DNA from: Powellomyces hirtus
Taxonomy: Eukaryota; Chytridiomycota; Chytridiomycetes; Spizellomycetales; Powellomycetaceae
Length of the DNA stretch: 64,000 nt
Direction of reading: 5' to 3'
Assembly: GCA_025526995.1 (NCBI GenBank)
Contig: JAHLKG010000010.1
Span: 372,001-436,000 of the forward strand
Position 1 is the stretch's first letter. Each line of letters begins with the position of its first letter. Of this stretch, positions 1 through 10,532 are shown one piece after another. Under the pieces are notes generated by a model. That model did not search any database and was not told where the DNA came from. It saw only the letters and a list, made by a program, of their open reading frames with translations. A program made the translations under genes and the position numbers.

Positions 1-320
1 GCTGCGCTCATGCTAGGGTTATAGTACTGTCACCTTTTCCATTCAGGTCCATCACTGCTGTTGATGCCTAGTACCTGTCCTGTCACACCTTCAAAGTTCG
101 TTGACAGGAAGAATGCGTTGATCTGGGCGCGCGTAGTTGCTGACAGATCACCAAAAGACAACTGGCGTTCTGGCTGCAGTGCATGCGGTCATCGTTTCAA
201 GCCACATGGAACCGGCACCACAAGCCTCACGCCCTTCCGCGCATCTTTTTGGCTCCTCCGGTGATTTTCACACGCCTGAGAAGTCATTCGACCGTGCGTT
301 CCACCACTCTTAGAACTCAT
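1..320 (-). CDS. Partial hypothetical protein, 5' end at the left edge
   Basis: A minus-strand reading frame can be spliced here. A first exon from the ATG at 320 (MSSKSGGTHGR...) ends at a GTGAGG donor near 229. It joins in phase at a CTGCAG acceptor near 176 to an exon that reads PERQLSFGDLSATTRAQ and then FFLSTNFEGVTGQVLG, and ends at a GTGACAG donor near 30. The rest lies off the window. I do not recognise the protein. Its start would lie only 35 bases from the eIF3j start on the other strand, which is very tight, so an inner Met (near 287) or another first exon is possible. The second exon looks coding; the first is weaker. Confidence 0.35.
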
Positions 321-355
321 ATCAATTACAACCACCTGCTTGCACTTGCTTCACA

Positions 356-1355
356 ATGTCTGACTGGGGTAAGAGCGTTTTTTCTGTATCTGAGGAAAGT
401 GTGGACGATTTGATTCTCATCCGTAGGCATTGTAGAGAATGAAGAGACCGAAGTTGTGGTCGCATCCACTGTGGTGACTAAGGGTGCCTGGGACGATGAG
501 GATGCTGATGAAGATGAGGTTAAGTCCTCCTGGGAAGACTCCGATGACGGCGCTGAAAAGGCCGCCCCGGCCAAGCCCGTCGCTGCGCCTCCCAAGAAGA
601 AGTCGACGCTAGCACAGAAATTGGCTGAACGAAAGGAGGAGGAAGAACGAAAGGCAGCTGAGAAAGCAGCGAGACTAGTGCGTAAAGCAAGCAGCTGCTG
701 AGAGTTTATGGAGTGAAGCAGCAGCAGCTCACCTTTTAGCAAACACCAGGCCAACAAACAAGCTGACGACGAAGACTTGGACGAAACACCTGAGGAGAGG
801 AAGGCTCGCTTGGCCCAAGCTGTCATCGACTCGGATTTGCAGAACGCGAAGAACTTATTTGGTGTTTCCACACCTCAGAGCTCTTCGAAGATAGAAACAA
901 TGAACCCCAGCACTCGACCCGAGTTCGACGACTATGTGAAAGAATGCATGGCGAAGTTCTCCAAATTTGAGGTTCGTCTCATACATGTAATAGGGATCAC
1001 AATGTCTCATCGAAAGCTAATGTTCTCGGTTATTTTCTTGATCTTTAGTCAAAGACCCAGTACTCATACTTTGTGGAGGCTCTTGTGCGAGGACTTCTGG
1101 TACCTCTGAATGTGGAAGACACTCGACGCATATCATCTTCCATCTCTGCCATGATCAATGAGAAGCAAAAGGCGACGAAGACTACCGTTGCATCGAAGAA
1201 GAAGCCAAAAAAGGCTATGCTCGGCAAAGCTGGCGATGGAATGGACACTACAAATTATGACGGTGAGTAGCCGAAATGTCGAAGCTAATCTATCGCATAC
1301 GCTAAGGCATGATCAACCATCAGACGTGTATGATGACTTCGACGACTTCATGTAA
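356..1355 (+). CDS. HCR1: eIF3 subunit J (eIF3j/Hcr1)
   Basis: eIF3j is the loosely bound subunit of initiation factor 3 that helps load mRNA on the 40S subunit and promotes ribosome recycling. My exon model is 356-368, 427-677, 750-971, 1049-1262 and 1324-1355, giving 243 residues, a normal length. The protein opens MSDWG, continues with an acidic stretch (WDDEDADEDEVKSSWEDSD), a Lys/Glu-rich helix (LAQKLAERKEEEERKAAEK), the family signature around PEERKARLAQAVIDSDLQNA, the pattern YSYFVEALVRGL, and the characteristic acidic C-terminus YDDFDDFM. All junctions are GT...AG and keep phase. The first exon carries only four codons plus one base, so a gene caller would easily start at a downstream Met instead. 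Confidence 0.95.
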
Positions 1356-1661
1356 GCGGAGTAGCCAGGCTGTCCGCCAACCCGCTGCCCTCTTTGCGGT
1401 AGACATCCACGCTACCTGTTAGACAAGGGCGCAGGACATATTTAGTCTTGCAGAATTTACATAAGCATTTCATATTATCAAAATAGCATGGATCTAGATT
1501 ACAGTCTCAAGCCTTATTGTTTTGGGATCCAAGGTTGTGCGACTCGAAGTCTGGCTTAGTACTCGTTCTTTATTACAGATATTTTACGACTCAAAAACTT
1601 GATGGAGGCGGCTCCCTATGTTCAAAGACTATTTACATTAAGTGATTACGCATCAATAAGT
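1356..1661. other. Intergenic, convergent 3' ends
   Basis: About 300 bases between two converging genes. AT-richer than the flanks and presumably holds both 3' untranslated regions. I see no coding or repeat signal. Confidence 0.6.
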
Positions 1662-3356
1662 TTATTTCATCCCAGAATTCCAATCATGGTCCATAGACTC
1701 CAAGAAGCTGGACATGGAGTCTTTTGACGTGTCGCGGGCGGAAGAGGTCGGAATCTGCACGTTTGCCTCCGAGAGTGCCACCATCGACGAGAAGTCCATT
1801 TTGTTGTCTATGGTATCCAGGGCGGTCGCTGGAGATGAGGGGGCCACAATGTCCGATAAATGGCTGCTAGATATAGCGGGATACGAGGCTCCCTGAAAGT
1901 TGAGGTAGGATGGATCCCAAATGGTAGTGGTATTGGTTGCTGAAAGGTCGGCCCGGAAGTTGGTTGGCATCGAGATGGCCGAGGTTTTTAGACTACGCGG
2001 GGCATCACCCGCAGTTGGAAGCACTTGTGATTGCACATCCGTTCCCAAGAAGCCAATATCAACTTCGTCCCAGTCCATAGACGATGTCGGTCCCGTCATG
2101 AATCCGACCATTGGCGTTGACGGCTGCTCTTCTTTGATGCGCTCAGTCTGCCCAAAGAAGGTCTCGTATGGGCTTTGTGAGCTTGGACTGCGCGAGGGAA
2201 AGTTCAATGATTGATTGTGGCTGTGTGAGAACGGGACGGCTATCTCTTTTCCTCGCACAACATTGATGAGTGTTTGGGTGTATATGCGACAATTTTCTGT
2301 AGGAAACAGCATGGGATTCAGAAAGACCGTCCTGGTAGACGAGTATTCGCAGAAATCGTCTACTCTACCTGCAGCCATTTCTGTCATGAAAGACTGGTGT
2401 CGTGCCACTACCTTGAAAACTTCCAAAGCAATGCCCGTGTCAAAACCGGGTATCAATGCCATTTCTGATGCGGCCTGGGAATGCGTCATCAGAAACGTGG
2501 TTCATAGAAAGTTGTTGGTGCTGCCCTTATGACAACTCACTCTCAAAGTCAGATCTAAGTCAGGGGCAAGTTCCGCCGCGTAAGCTCTTTTATCGTTGCA
2601 CCAATCTTTCAGCTCCTGGCAGGCTTCGTAGTGACCCGAAGGATTCACCATAAAGATATCTCTAAGGATTGTCAATCTTCTCCTGTTGCTCTCGTGAATG
2701 CGGGCGCCTGCCGTCGGCGCCGGAATGGCTACTTCGACTGGAGACACCGTGACTGCGCCTGTCGACGAGGTCGGGGGCAGATTGGCCGTTGGCATTCGAG
2801 GCGAGCACGCCACGGGCGTTGCGGCTTCTGCGACTGGGGTTGCGTTTCCAGGCGTGGGAGCGCCACTTGGCAAGGGAGTTATGGGCAAGGGACTCATGGC
2901 TCCCGAAGTGACCGATCGCGGGCTCATGGTCCCCGCAGACGGTAAAGGGCTCAGGATCCCCGAGAAAGGCATAGGACTCATTGCTTCGGCGGCGATGTGC
3001 AGCGTGCTTTTAGGGCCAGGAATGGGCAAGGGACTCATCTGTCCCGCCAGGGGCGAAGGAGGCACGCTGCCACATTGATGCTGACTGTGTTTCCAACACT
3101 GAGGATGGTGATGATGATGATGGTGATGATAGTGGTGATGATGATGTTGCTGCTGCGGCGGCTGCTGCTGCTGATGGTATGACTGCAAATCGTGAACCGA
3201 AAGAGGTCGCAAGGGCGGAGGGGGATTCTTGCGCCTGAGCATGTACGGCGACGCGGTGACATCCGACGCCGAGGCACTCCTTGCCACCAAAGGAGGAGCT
3301 GCTGCGGAGAGTTGCTCAGAGGCACAAGACGCAGCGGGAGACGGGGCACGCATCAT
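1662..3356 (-). CDS. Hypothetical protein with poly-His and SPLP-repeat region
   Basis: Unrecognised two-exon gene of 542 residues. Exon 1 runs 3356-2541 and ends at a GTGAGT donor. A 66-base intron (2540-2475) ends CCCAG, and exon 2 runs 2474-1662; the phase is kept. Residues about 50-95 are Gln/Pro-rich and then almost pure His (HHHHHYHHHHHHHH). They are followed by a Pro/Ser region in which units like MSPLPIPG, MSPMPFSG, LSPLPSAG, MSPRSVTSG recur. The best-folded looking part spans the splice site (NRRRLTILRDIFMVNPSGH, then AYAAELAPDLDLTLRAASEM and GIALEVFKVVARHQSFMTE) and appears helical. The C-terminus is Ser/Thr-rich. The many SP sites suggest a phosphoregulated, perhaps nuclear, protein, but this is only inference. 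Confidence 0.75.
3100..3180 (-). repeat. CAT/CAC and CAG-type trinucleotide tract coding poly-His and poly-Gln
   Basis: On the plus strand this reads as gatgatgatgatggtgatg-type DNA followed by gctgctgctgctg. It lies inside the unknown gene at 1662-3356 and encodes the His run and the preceding Gln run. The mixture of CAT and CAC codons means it is not a pure microsatellite. Confidence 0.8.
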
Positions 3357-4203
3357 GGCGTTCTTCGGAGTTACGTGTAGCTGTGCGGATTCGTTCGTAG
3401 TAAGAGAAAAGTATGGGCAGGGAAAGAAGTAAAAACGCGCACAGAAGACAGCGCAGCGAGGCGAGGGCGGGGTGTGAGGAGGAGCAAGTGAGCGGGGCGA
3501 AGGAACACTTTGTGAAATTAGCTTACTTTACGAAACGCGAACCGCAAAGCGATCGGACAGAAACGCGTCTTTCCACGCCTTCTAAACCTTCTCTTTTGCT
3601 GCGCACGTGTTTCACAGGTCCGCACCTCGTCGCACGTGACACTGCTGCTTTGTAGAAATGCATACGTTGTTGTCAAACAGGTTATCAGGGCTGGTATGAG
3701 ATGGAGCAAGCAACGCATAGTGCTTCAAGTGCAACCAAGTGAATAGAATAATGCAATCGACAATGCAATTCATCGGGAGCATCGAGCCAGCGTCATGTCT
3801 GACCAGTGACACCGGCAGCTGTGGGTGCCATGACATTATTGCACCATTGAACCAACATCGTTAATCGCCACCCAGCTAGTTTGAATAGATGCCATTGCGG
3901 TTCTATGCAGTCTATCGCGAGGGAGCAGCTCTTTTTCATCCGCATTCCTCGTGTACGAAATCCTTTACCACTATCTACCGGCAAAAGACAGGGACTGCTA
4001 GACTTCACGAGCAAATCATGTCATGTCATGAACGCAGCAATTGTGATAAGGATAGTTTCATTGATTTATTTACAAAGTCCGTGGCGATACCACGAGCCCA
4101 TAACAGATTAGGGCCGATTTTTGCGTATAATGATTGATCCGTAGGATCAATGGTTGAGGATGGCTTTATCATGACTGTCTCCGGAAGAACGACGATGGAG
4201 GAT
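3357..4203. other. Intergenic, 847 bases
   Basis: Upstream region of the His-rich gene and downstream region of the HMG-like gene. The half next to the His-rich gene is G/A-rich on the plus strand (near 3410-3490) and carries two CACGTG palindromes at 3604-3609 and 3633-3638. No plausible exon was found on either strand. Confidence 0.5.
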
Positions 4204-4664
4204 CTATTTGGCGGCGTTCTTGGGGTTCTCTGGGGCGGTGGCCCAGTTAGCTGAAGAAGGAAACACGCGTCAGAGACATAGCCTATGGCATGCGCGATCA
4301 TCTTCTCAAAAGTGACTTACATGCTGCCAGCTTGAAAGCATCCTTGTGACCAATGTCAGGCTTCTCCTTCTTCACTTTCGCCAACTCTGTCTAAGGAAAA
4401 CTTGAATGTTAGCATCATCTAGGAGAGGGAGCAGGGTGTCTTGGCGAACAAGATCCTCACCTTCATGAACATGTTGTATGGGCTGGCACCACGCTTGGAA
4501 GCTAAGAACAAGACGACGAGAGAAGAAGGTCGGACGGTGAGTACGAATAACAAAGATGTCGAGGTCGAGACCTCGCGTTTGGGGAAGATCCTCAAGACTC
4601 AGCACTTACTTCCAGCGGCCTTCTTGGTGGCGGCGGGCTTGTCACTCTTGGCAACCTTGGGCAT
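4204..4664 (-). CDS. Small HMG/YABBY-like chromatin protein
   Basis: Four short exons (4664-4610, 4501-4461, 4390-4321, 4250-4204) encode about 70 residues. The N-terminus is Lys/Ala-rich (MPKVAKSDKPAATKKAAG), followed by SKRGASPYNMFMK, TELAKVKKEKPDIGHKDAFK and LAASNWATAPENPKNAAK. The S-x-YN-x-FM and the D-I-x-H-K-x-AF-K-x-A-A-x-NW pattern match small fungal proteins annotated as YABBY or HMG-box-like, related to the HMG fold that bends DNA. A nuclear architectural role is inferred from the family. The basic tail before the domain fits DNA binding. All three introns have GT...AG ends and keep phase. Confidence 0.85.
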
Positions 4665-5070
4665 GTTGTGTTATGTGTGTGGTGGGAGTGGGTGGGTTGG
4701 TAGATGGTTGGTTGGTTTTAGGAAGAGAAGGCCGACTGCGTGTTTGTTGGGTTGAGAAGCAAGCAAGAGAGGGAGGGAGCGCGACCAGCGTCTGCCTTTT
4801 TGTATTAGAATCGGCGGACACGAAGAGACACAGCCTGGCGCAGCAGAAAGAGGCCGTGAAAGGAAATTCTCTTTTGATTGGCTTGTCCAAAAGGGAACGA
4901 CTAAGCAGCTAAGAAAAGCATAATCTGGCTTATGTAAGGTGCTTAGTAAGCACGAACGTGTCCGCCCGATCGCCCTTCCATCCAAGACGGACATCAAGCC
5001 ACAAATGCACAGACTAACACGTTTTTGTATATGCCTTTATTAGAAATATGTAGATTGACGGCTCTATTTA
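4665..5070. other. Intergenic, 406 bases
   Basis: Upstream region of the HMG-like gene and the 3' flank of the NADAR gene. A GT-rich stretch lies just before the HMG-like start codon (near 4665-4745). No gene is visible. Confidence 0.5.
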
Positions 5071-5559
5071 TCATTTCAAGGCCGCTCTAACATCCATCAG
5101 AGCCCTTCCTAATAGGTTCAGTCCCCAACGACGCCTATCTCGAACACTGGTTTTATGGGCCTGGAAACCGATTCCCCAGATTCGATCATAGGGACTGGCC
5201 TCGACAATTTCCTGGTCTCCCGTGCCGACCAACAGTGCTTTGAGCTGCTCATCTTGTCCAAATTTAAGCAGATTTGCACGTGTGACAATGCTGAGTCGAT
5301 TTTGTTCCCAAATGTGCTGCGAGAATCCTTGGACCTGCTGTCCGAGCTGCTTGACCTTTATCGGTCGGGTTTCCCTAAGGATCCGTGTAGCAACTGCGGT
5401 ATCATTGAACAAGAGCGCTTTTTGGTGCATCATATAGTGTTCCGCCGTCCGGTACTGAGTGCCGGTGTCGGGATCGATGAAGGGTGTTGTCGCCCACTGC
5501 GAAAATACTCCGTATGGGTTTTCGGACGTTTTCCAGAAGTAGATTGGTTCGTCGTGCAT
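5071..5559 (-). CDS. NADAR domain protein (YbiA/RibX-like)
   Basis: A single-exon gene of 162 residues that is almost entirely one NADAR domain. Bacterial and plant relatives are N-glycosidases that remove damaged riboflavin precursors; others are tied to NAD/ADP-ribose chemistry. Visible motifs are IYFWKTSENPYGVFSQW at the N-terminus, YRTAEHYMMHQKALLF with the family's conserved Glu-His, and YDRIWGIGFQ, the W-G-I-G block near the C-terminus. The start at 5559 (MHDEPIYFW) fits the domain border. The frame stays open upstream to 5715, so a longer N-terminus cannot be excluded. Whether the substrate is a riboflavin intermediate or ADP-ribose cannot be told. Confidence 0.9.
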   Translation of the reverse strand: MHDEPIYFWKTSENPYGVFSQWATTPFIDPDTGTQYRTAEHYMMHQKALLFNDTAVATRILRETRPIKVKQLGQQVQGFSQHIWEQNRLSIVTRANLLKFGQDEQLKALLVGTGDQEIVEASPYDRIWGIGFQAHKTSVRDRRRWGLNLLGRALMDVRAALK

Positions 5560-5780
5560 TGTTGTATGTGATCTGTGGCGATTGGAGCTGATGCGATTTG
5601 CGAGTAACGTGCGATAGTGCAGAAATGTACCTGTAGCGGATTGGTTTGGTGATTCTGGGAGTACCAGGCCCCTTTTATACTTCGTCGTAGAGTCATTTCC
5701 TTCTCGGATTCCCATTTGCAGAATGCATTGTGTCGGCGCCCGGCGGACAATGTTGACGCCGGTCCTCCCAACAACGAGCT

Positions 5781-5924
5781 CCGTGCCGTTCTTAGGTTGT
5801 CACTTCGCCACAAGCGCGCGACTAAACCACATCTCGAAACATTAGCAAGAAACCGTGCCGTGCTTAGGTTGTCACTTCGCCACAAGCGCGCGACTAAACC
5901 ACACCTCGAAACACCAGCAAGAAA
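5781..5924. repeat. 72-base tandem direct repeat, two copies
   Basis: Copy 1 starts at 5781 and copy 2 at 5853, both with ccgtgccg. They then share cttaggttgtcacttcgcc and the following aagcgcgcgactaaacc, and end at agcaagaaa. I count about four mismatches. It lies some 220-365 bases upstream of the NADAR start codon and has no obvious inverted ends. Confidence 0.9.
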
Positions 5925-6280
5925 ATTGATCTACAAATGACTGTTTGCTTGTACTGCATCTCATGCGAATATGCTGTTACGGGGATATCAAAACAAGGGG
6001 ACAGGAAGCTTCTGTGTTATGTTGCTCTCGGGGTGACTGGGTTGGAAACATCTCGTCCGTATGGTCGTGAATGTCCAGAGTGGAGTGGATGGGTTTCTAA
6101 GGAACTTATGACCGCTTTGGAGCGATAGCTGACCATCTTTGTCAAATCATTGACATAAACGGACGATGATATCTTAATAAAACCCACGGCGATGTACCTC
6201 TGGAATACTATGAATGGACGACGGTTGAAGGAAGGGCTGTCCGAGATGAGGATGCTAAATATACGCCATAGGCTGCGCAG

Positions 6281-6286
6281 CACGTG
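6281..6286. promoter_or_regulatory. CACGTG palindrome upstream of eS21
   Basis: An E-box/Cbf1-type hexamer 131 bases before the eS21 start codon. The motif is directly visible; its function is inferred from similar sites before the other ribosomal protein genes in this window. Confidence 0.4.
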
Positions 6287-6416
6287 ATGCTGTTTTTTTT
6301 CGGATGTCGATTGGATGGCAAAGCAGGCGGGACGCTGTCAGCCCCTGAGAAAAGCACTTTGCACGGCAACACTTGTCCATCCTTTCCGCTCATTCCACAA
6401 CCCTCACAGTACTAAA

Positions 6417-6924
6417 ATGGAGAACGAAAAGGGACAGGTAATGCAAACTCTAGCCTCACCTCTGGCGCTCACGGACCATCCAGAACCGCTACCAATTCCG
6501 AAGTCAGCATTCGATAGCGGAATAGGAGGGTTCTCGGTCCCCACTTGCTCATTGCAGTCTCAACTAACAACTGCTTGTCCTGGTGATTCCTTCTTCTGAA
6601 AACACATAGGTCGTCGACCTCTACATTCCTCGCAAGTGCTCGGCCACTGGTCGTCTTATCACTGCCAAGGACCACGCTTCCGTCCAGATCAACGTTGGTG
6701 ATGTTGACGCCTCTGGCCGTCTGACCGGAACCGTTGAGACCTACGCTCTCTCCGGCTTTGTCCGTACCCTCGGAGAGTCTGACGACTCCATCAACAGGCT
6801 CGCCACCCAGGACGGATACTTGAAGGGGTGGGTGTCTATACCTGGATTTGGATTTTTGCCCATTCGGAATTTACAGAGACTTACCCGCGAATTCTCTTTT
6901 AGTGTCTGGAGCTACGCTCAGTAA
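6417..6924 (+). CDS. RPS21: 40S ribosomal protein eS21
   Basis: Small-subunit ribosomal protein involved in late 20S rRNA processing. Exons 6417-6437, 6610-6827 and 6903-6924 give 86 residues, the usual length. The first exon is only MENEKGQ; the second starts [17 protein letters not shown] and contains [12 protein letters not shown] and [17 protein letters not shown]; the last ends VWSYAQ. Both introns are GT...AG and the first, at 172 bases, is long for this genome, as is common after the first few codons of ribosomal protein genes. Confidence 0.97.
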
Positions 6925-7379
6925 ACTCACCAACATTCAAATCACGTTCACTATCAGCACCATGCGTGTACATTAGAAACTGGATCTGGTTGGCGGGACG
7001 TTCGGGCGGGCAGCGGCGCAGCGACCGGGGCTTTGATCCCTTCGACCTACGGTTTTCTGTTCAATCGACAAATATTACTCTCTACAAAACACATTTAAAT
7101 ACTTGTTGAGTTGGAATTTTGCATATCAGCTTGCGATTGAGGGGAAGAGTGAGTGGTCGCGGCTTCCAGCGTTGTGTTGACTTTTGCGGTAATCACTGCA
7201 GTCATGACCCACAGCGCCATGGAGCTCGGCGGTTAACCATCTGCGAGAAGGATGCACAGAAATTCCAGTTGATCACGCAGGCAGATTCGGATTTGCACCA
7301 AAAAGGGCCAATGCAATCTGTAAATTAAACAGCGTATGCACATCCGACGCCCCAAGCGTCCACATCGATATGGCAGGTC
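6925..7379. other. Intergenic, convergent 3' ends
   Basis: 455 bases between the eS21 and SET2 stop codons. No supported gene; likely untranslated regions. Confidence 0.5.
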
Positions 7380-10300
7380 CTACTCGCGTTTGCCGTGTCT
7401 GCCTCGCTTTTCCTTTCTCTTGAACGAGTGTCGATGACACCAGTCTTTGACGTATTCGGTAATGGAAACCTTGGACCGATCCGACAGCGTATCTCTGATA
7501 TGTGCTCCTTTCTTCTGCTCCTTTTCCATAAGAGCGCGAGATATCTGGTAAAGCATATTTTTCACAGTTGAGCCGATGGGGTCATAAATGCCTGGAATAA
7601 AATCCTGCAACATACCTGTTTTGCTCGATCTTTGAAGATGTCTTGTGGTATCTCGTAATTTGATAGTACTTTGGCGACATGGTCTCCGAGCTGAAGAAAA
7701 TGCCTTACACTCAGATAATGAAAACCACCTTTGCACTCATTTCCTACTAACCTCGCGTTTCCGCCGTTTTGGGTATTCTAATGGTGCATGAGAAGGAGTG
7801 CTGACTGCCTCGCTACCAGCGGGCGGGTCATCCGTGACAGAATCTATCGACATGTGAGGCTGCTGCGATGGGGAGTCCGACTCGAGATGTGATGCAGATG
7901 TGGCGCGGTCTGGAGAAGATCGAGGTTCTGGTTTCCTCCGAGCGTTCGGCGTTGTGCCAGGAAACTCCCACTGGACCTCCCCCGTCGACTTGTTGTAGTA
8001 GTACGGCTGTCCTTCCGGGCATCTGGCTTCGTTCCAGCCCTCGGGGAGCAATCGCGCGGCAGCCGGCTTTCTAGAAGAGTGGCCAGAAGTATCCCAGTCA
8101 CGAGAGGCTGCAGGTGGGATGCGGTCCCTGGGCGAATATGAGCGATGCTCACGACTATCGCGGCGATAACTTTCGTACTGTTCAGGTCTGCTTCTGGACC
8201 AGGCCGGTCGAGAGTCATAATCCGGACGGGGTTGCGATGGGTCTTCCACCTGCTTTGTATATACCGACGACGCTCGATACGCTTCGCTCCTATTGGCAGC
8301 TGATTCTGACGAGTTCCGTCGATCATCGCGGGTCTCGATCCGATAGCGTTTCGTGGGGGAGGTACCGGCTGCGCGATAGTAGTCCTGATCATCCAGCGGC
8401 CGTTTCGGTGCTCCACTAGTGACAGGGGATATTTGGCTCCCACTGTTCCCGCTATTGATAACAAGAGGAATGACGCTTGATCGCTTGGGAATTTTATATG
8501 CCTTCTCCAAGATCGACCATTTTTCCAAGAGCTAAGAGAAGCCCATACTTAGACAAATGGCTTCCCGAAGGATTCGCAGTTTTTGTAGTTACCGTTTTGG
8601 CCAAACTAGAAATCTCGACGTCGGGCATATCCGCTAATTTCTGCACAGATTCTTCTATCCGCTCGTTCCTCGATGTCATCGGAAGGAGGTCAAGTACTCG
8701 TAAAATCTGATGTAATGAGAAATGTGAGGATCTGTGAAATGAATCGCGATTTTGAGATGTGCTTACTTGTAGACATATCCCATCATTCTTGCAGATGTAT
8801 CTATCCAAGCACCATTTTAGAACAGTGAGCCCATGTACCCAGATGACTCTTCGGAGGAAGTATAGGTCGAGTTGCTAAATAGAATGGCTTGATGAACAAA
8901 GCGCGTTGAGAAAACTTGACGAGTGCTTCCCATTGCCAACCTCAATGTCCGTGAGCAAATTCGTAAGGCGCCGAGGATCTGTAACATGCCGCAAAATCCC
9001 GCGAACCAACTTTCTAATGTCATCGATGTCGCGTACAACTCCAAATTCCTGAACGTGAAGAGAAGCAATTGTTGGGGTCAACATCGGCAAAAGACTTTCA
9101 TCGGTGTCTGAAATTTCTTACATGCTTCTCATGCACCTCCGCTTCATAGTCACTATCATGTCCGCTTCGTCGGATGATACGACGCGCAGTCTTCTTCCCC
9201 GCATCGACATCATCATCGATATAACTTTCAAGTTCTACAAAAAATGCTCTCAGCAGATATTCAGTTTCAGCTGTCTGTTTTATCAACGATCTCACCATCT
9301 CCCAATCCGATAGTGAGTTCCGTCTGCTCTCCCCCAATGTACCCAGAGCAGTTTGCTGACCCGCAGAAACATTCTTGAGCTTTTGCCCTATTGACCAGAA
9401 CATGGTTCAGTGACAATTAACAATCAGAGGTCAATTTGGAAAGAAGCACGTATTACCCGTAACGTTGGAACTTGTAGTCGAAGGTCAACTCTTCTCCCAA
9501 GTCCAAATCCTTTAGTGCAAACATTCCTATCCGCCAGCTATCCCCGACGATCCACTTATGCAGTGCACAATTTGGGGCACAGCTGTGATTCATGAATCGT
9601 GACATATTTCCCTTCTTGGCTGCATCGATGAACTAATGCCAAAAAGCCATGACGTGAGTCACATGCTTCAAGTACAGACAACAATCCAACTCACTTCTTT
9701 TGATTTAAGACTCATGAAGTAGAAGTGCTTCACGCCGTCCTTATCATATTCCTGTGTCCGTTTCTTGAACATGGGAGCTGTGATGACCTCTCCGCAGTAT
9801 TCTATGACGAAGGAGCCCCTACATCAGAGATGGACAGTGAGACAATGGATGCTAAACATGAGTTACTTTTTACTTTTACACTTACGCTCGAATGGGGGCC
9901 GTTGCCCTGAGGCCAAAACCCTTCTTTTCAGTCTCAAAAATCTCGATAGGAGCATACTGTCGATTTTGGAACCTATAGTTCAACGTGGTCTGAGCATCCG
10001 GTCGTCACGATATGACATCCACCGAGGTGACTTACTTGCGATTTTGGCAATATTGCCCCGACGGACAAGAGTCTGCGATACACTCAATAAAGAGCTCTCG
10101 GTTTATGCAGTTTGCATCATCCCCACAGGCCTGTGTGTTCATCGCTCGTCCTAGTAGTTCAGCTCTGCCTGTCAATATCGGCTATCGTGGGGTTTGTATT
10201 GGACGAATTAGCATACCTGGGTCATACTGGCATTCGCAGACCATGTATTCTTCAGTTTTGGTGCGCCCATTCGCCGAACCCATGTACTCGTTCTGCATGA

Positions 10301-10532
10301 TATGAGTGTACACCTTGATAACTTTCTCAAGGACTTCCGGAGAGGCGCAGACTGGTTTTTCCCACGTTTGCGTTTGCAACAACTCCAGCGATTCCAGCGA
10401 GGCATGAGAATGCCCATTTGCTATTGAGTCATGGCCCGTACGAGAGCCATTCCGTTGCTTCTCGGACTTATATCGCTTCTCATCATCACGACTTGGACCA
10501 GCGGTCAAGGGGTATCGTTCAGCGTCTAGCAT
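7380..10532 (-). CDS. SET2: Set2-type histone H3K36 methyltransferase
   Basis: A nuclear enzyme that methylates histone H3 Lys36 during transcription elongation. Spliced by eye, the minus strand gives an N-terminal part from [20 protein letters not shown] and an AWS region ([29 protein letters not shown]). The SET domain follows with [24 protein letters not shown] and [13 protein letters not shown], then the post-[17 protein letters not shown] near 9340. Downstream come the [22 protein letters not shown] domain (about 7960-8045) and a C-terminal SRI domain ([20 protein letters not shown], then [13 protein letters not shown]), which in the family binds phosphorylated RNA polymerase II. The full AWS-SET-postSET-WW-SRI order is that of yeast Set2. 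There are about ten introns. The frame is open some way upstream of 10532, so the start is uncertain. Confidence 0.92.

Larger units (their letters stand above)
5560..6416. other. Divergent intergenic region, 857 bases
   Basis: Shared upstream region of the NADAR gene (minus) and eS21 (plus). It contains a 72-base tandem duplication at 5781-5924 and a CACGTG at 6281-6286, followed by a T-run, 131 bases before the eS21 start. No further coding region is supported. Confidence 0.6.

Noticed and set aside
2698..3078. 126-codon plus-strand Gly/Met-rich frame
   Set aside because: Antisense of the SPLP-repeat region in the unknown gene at 1662-3356.
3784..4150. Short plus-strand frames downstream of the HMG-like gene
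   Set aside because: No splice sites link them and their sequences look random.
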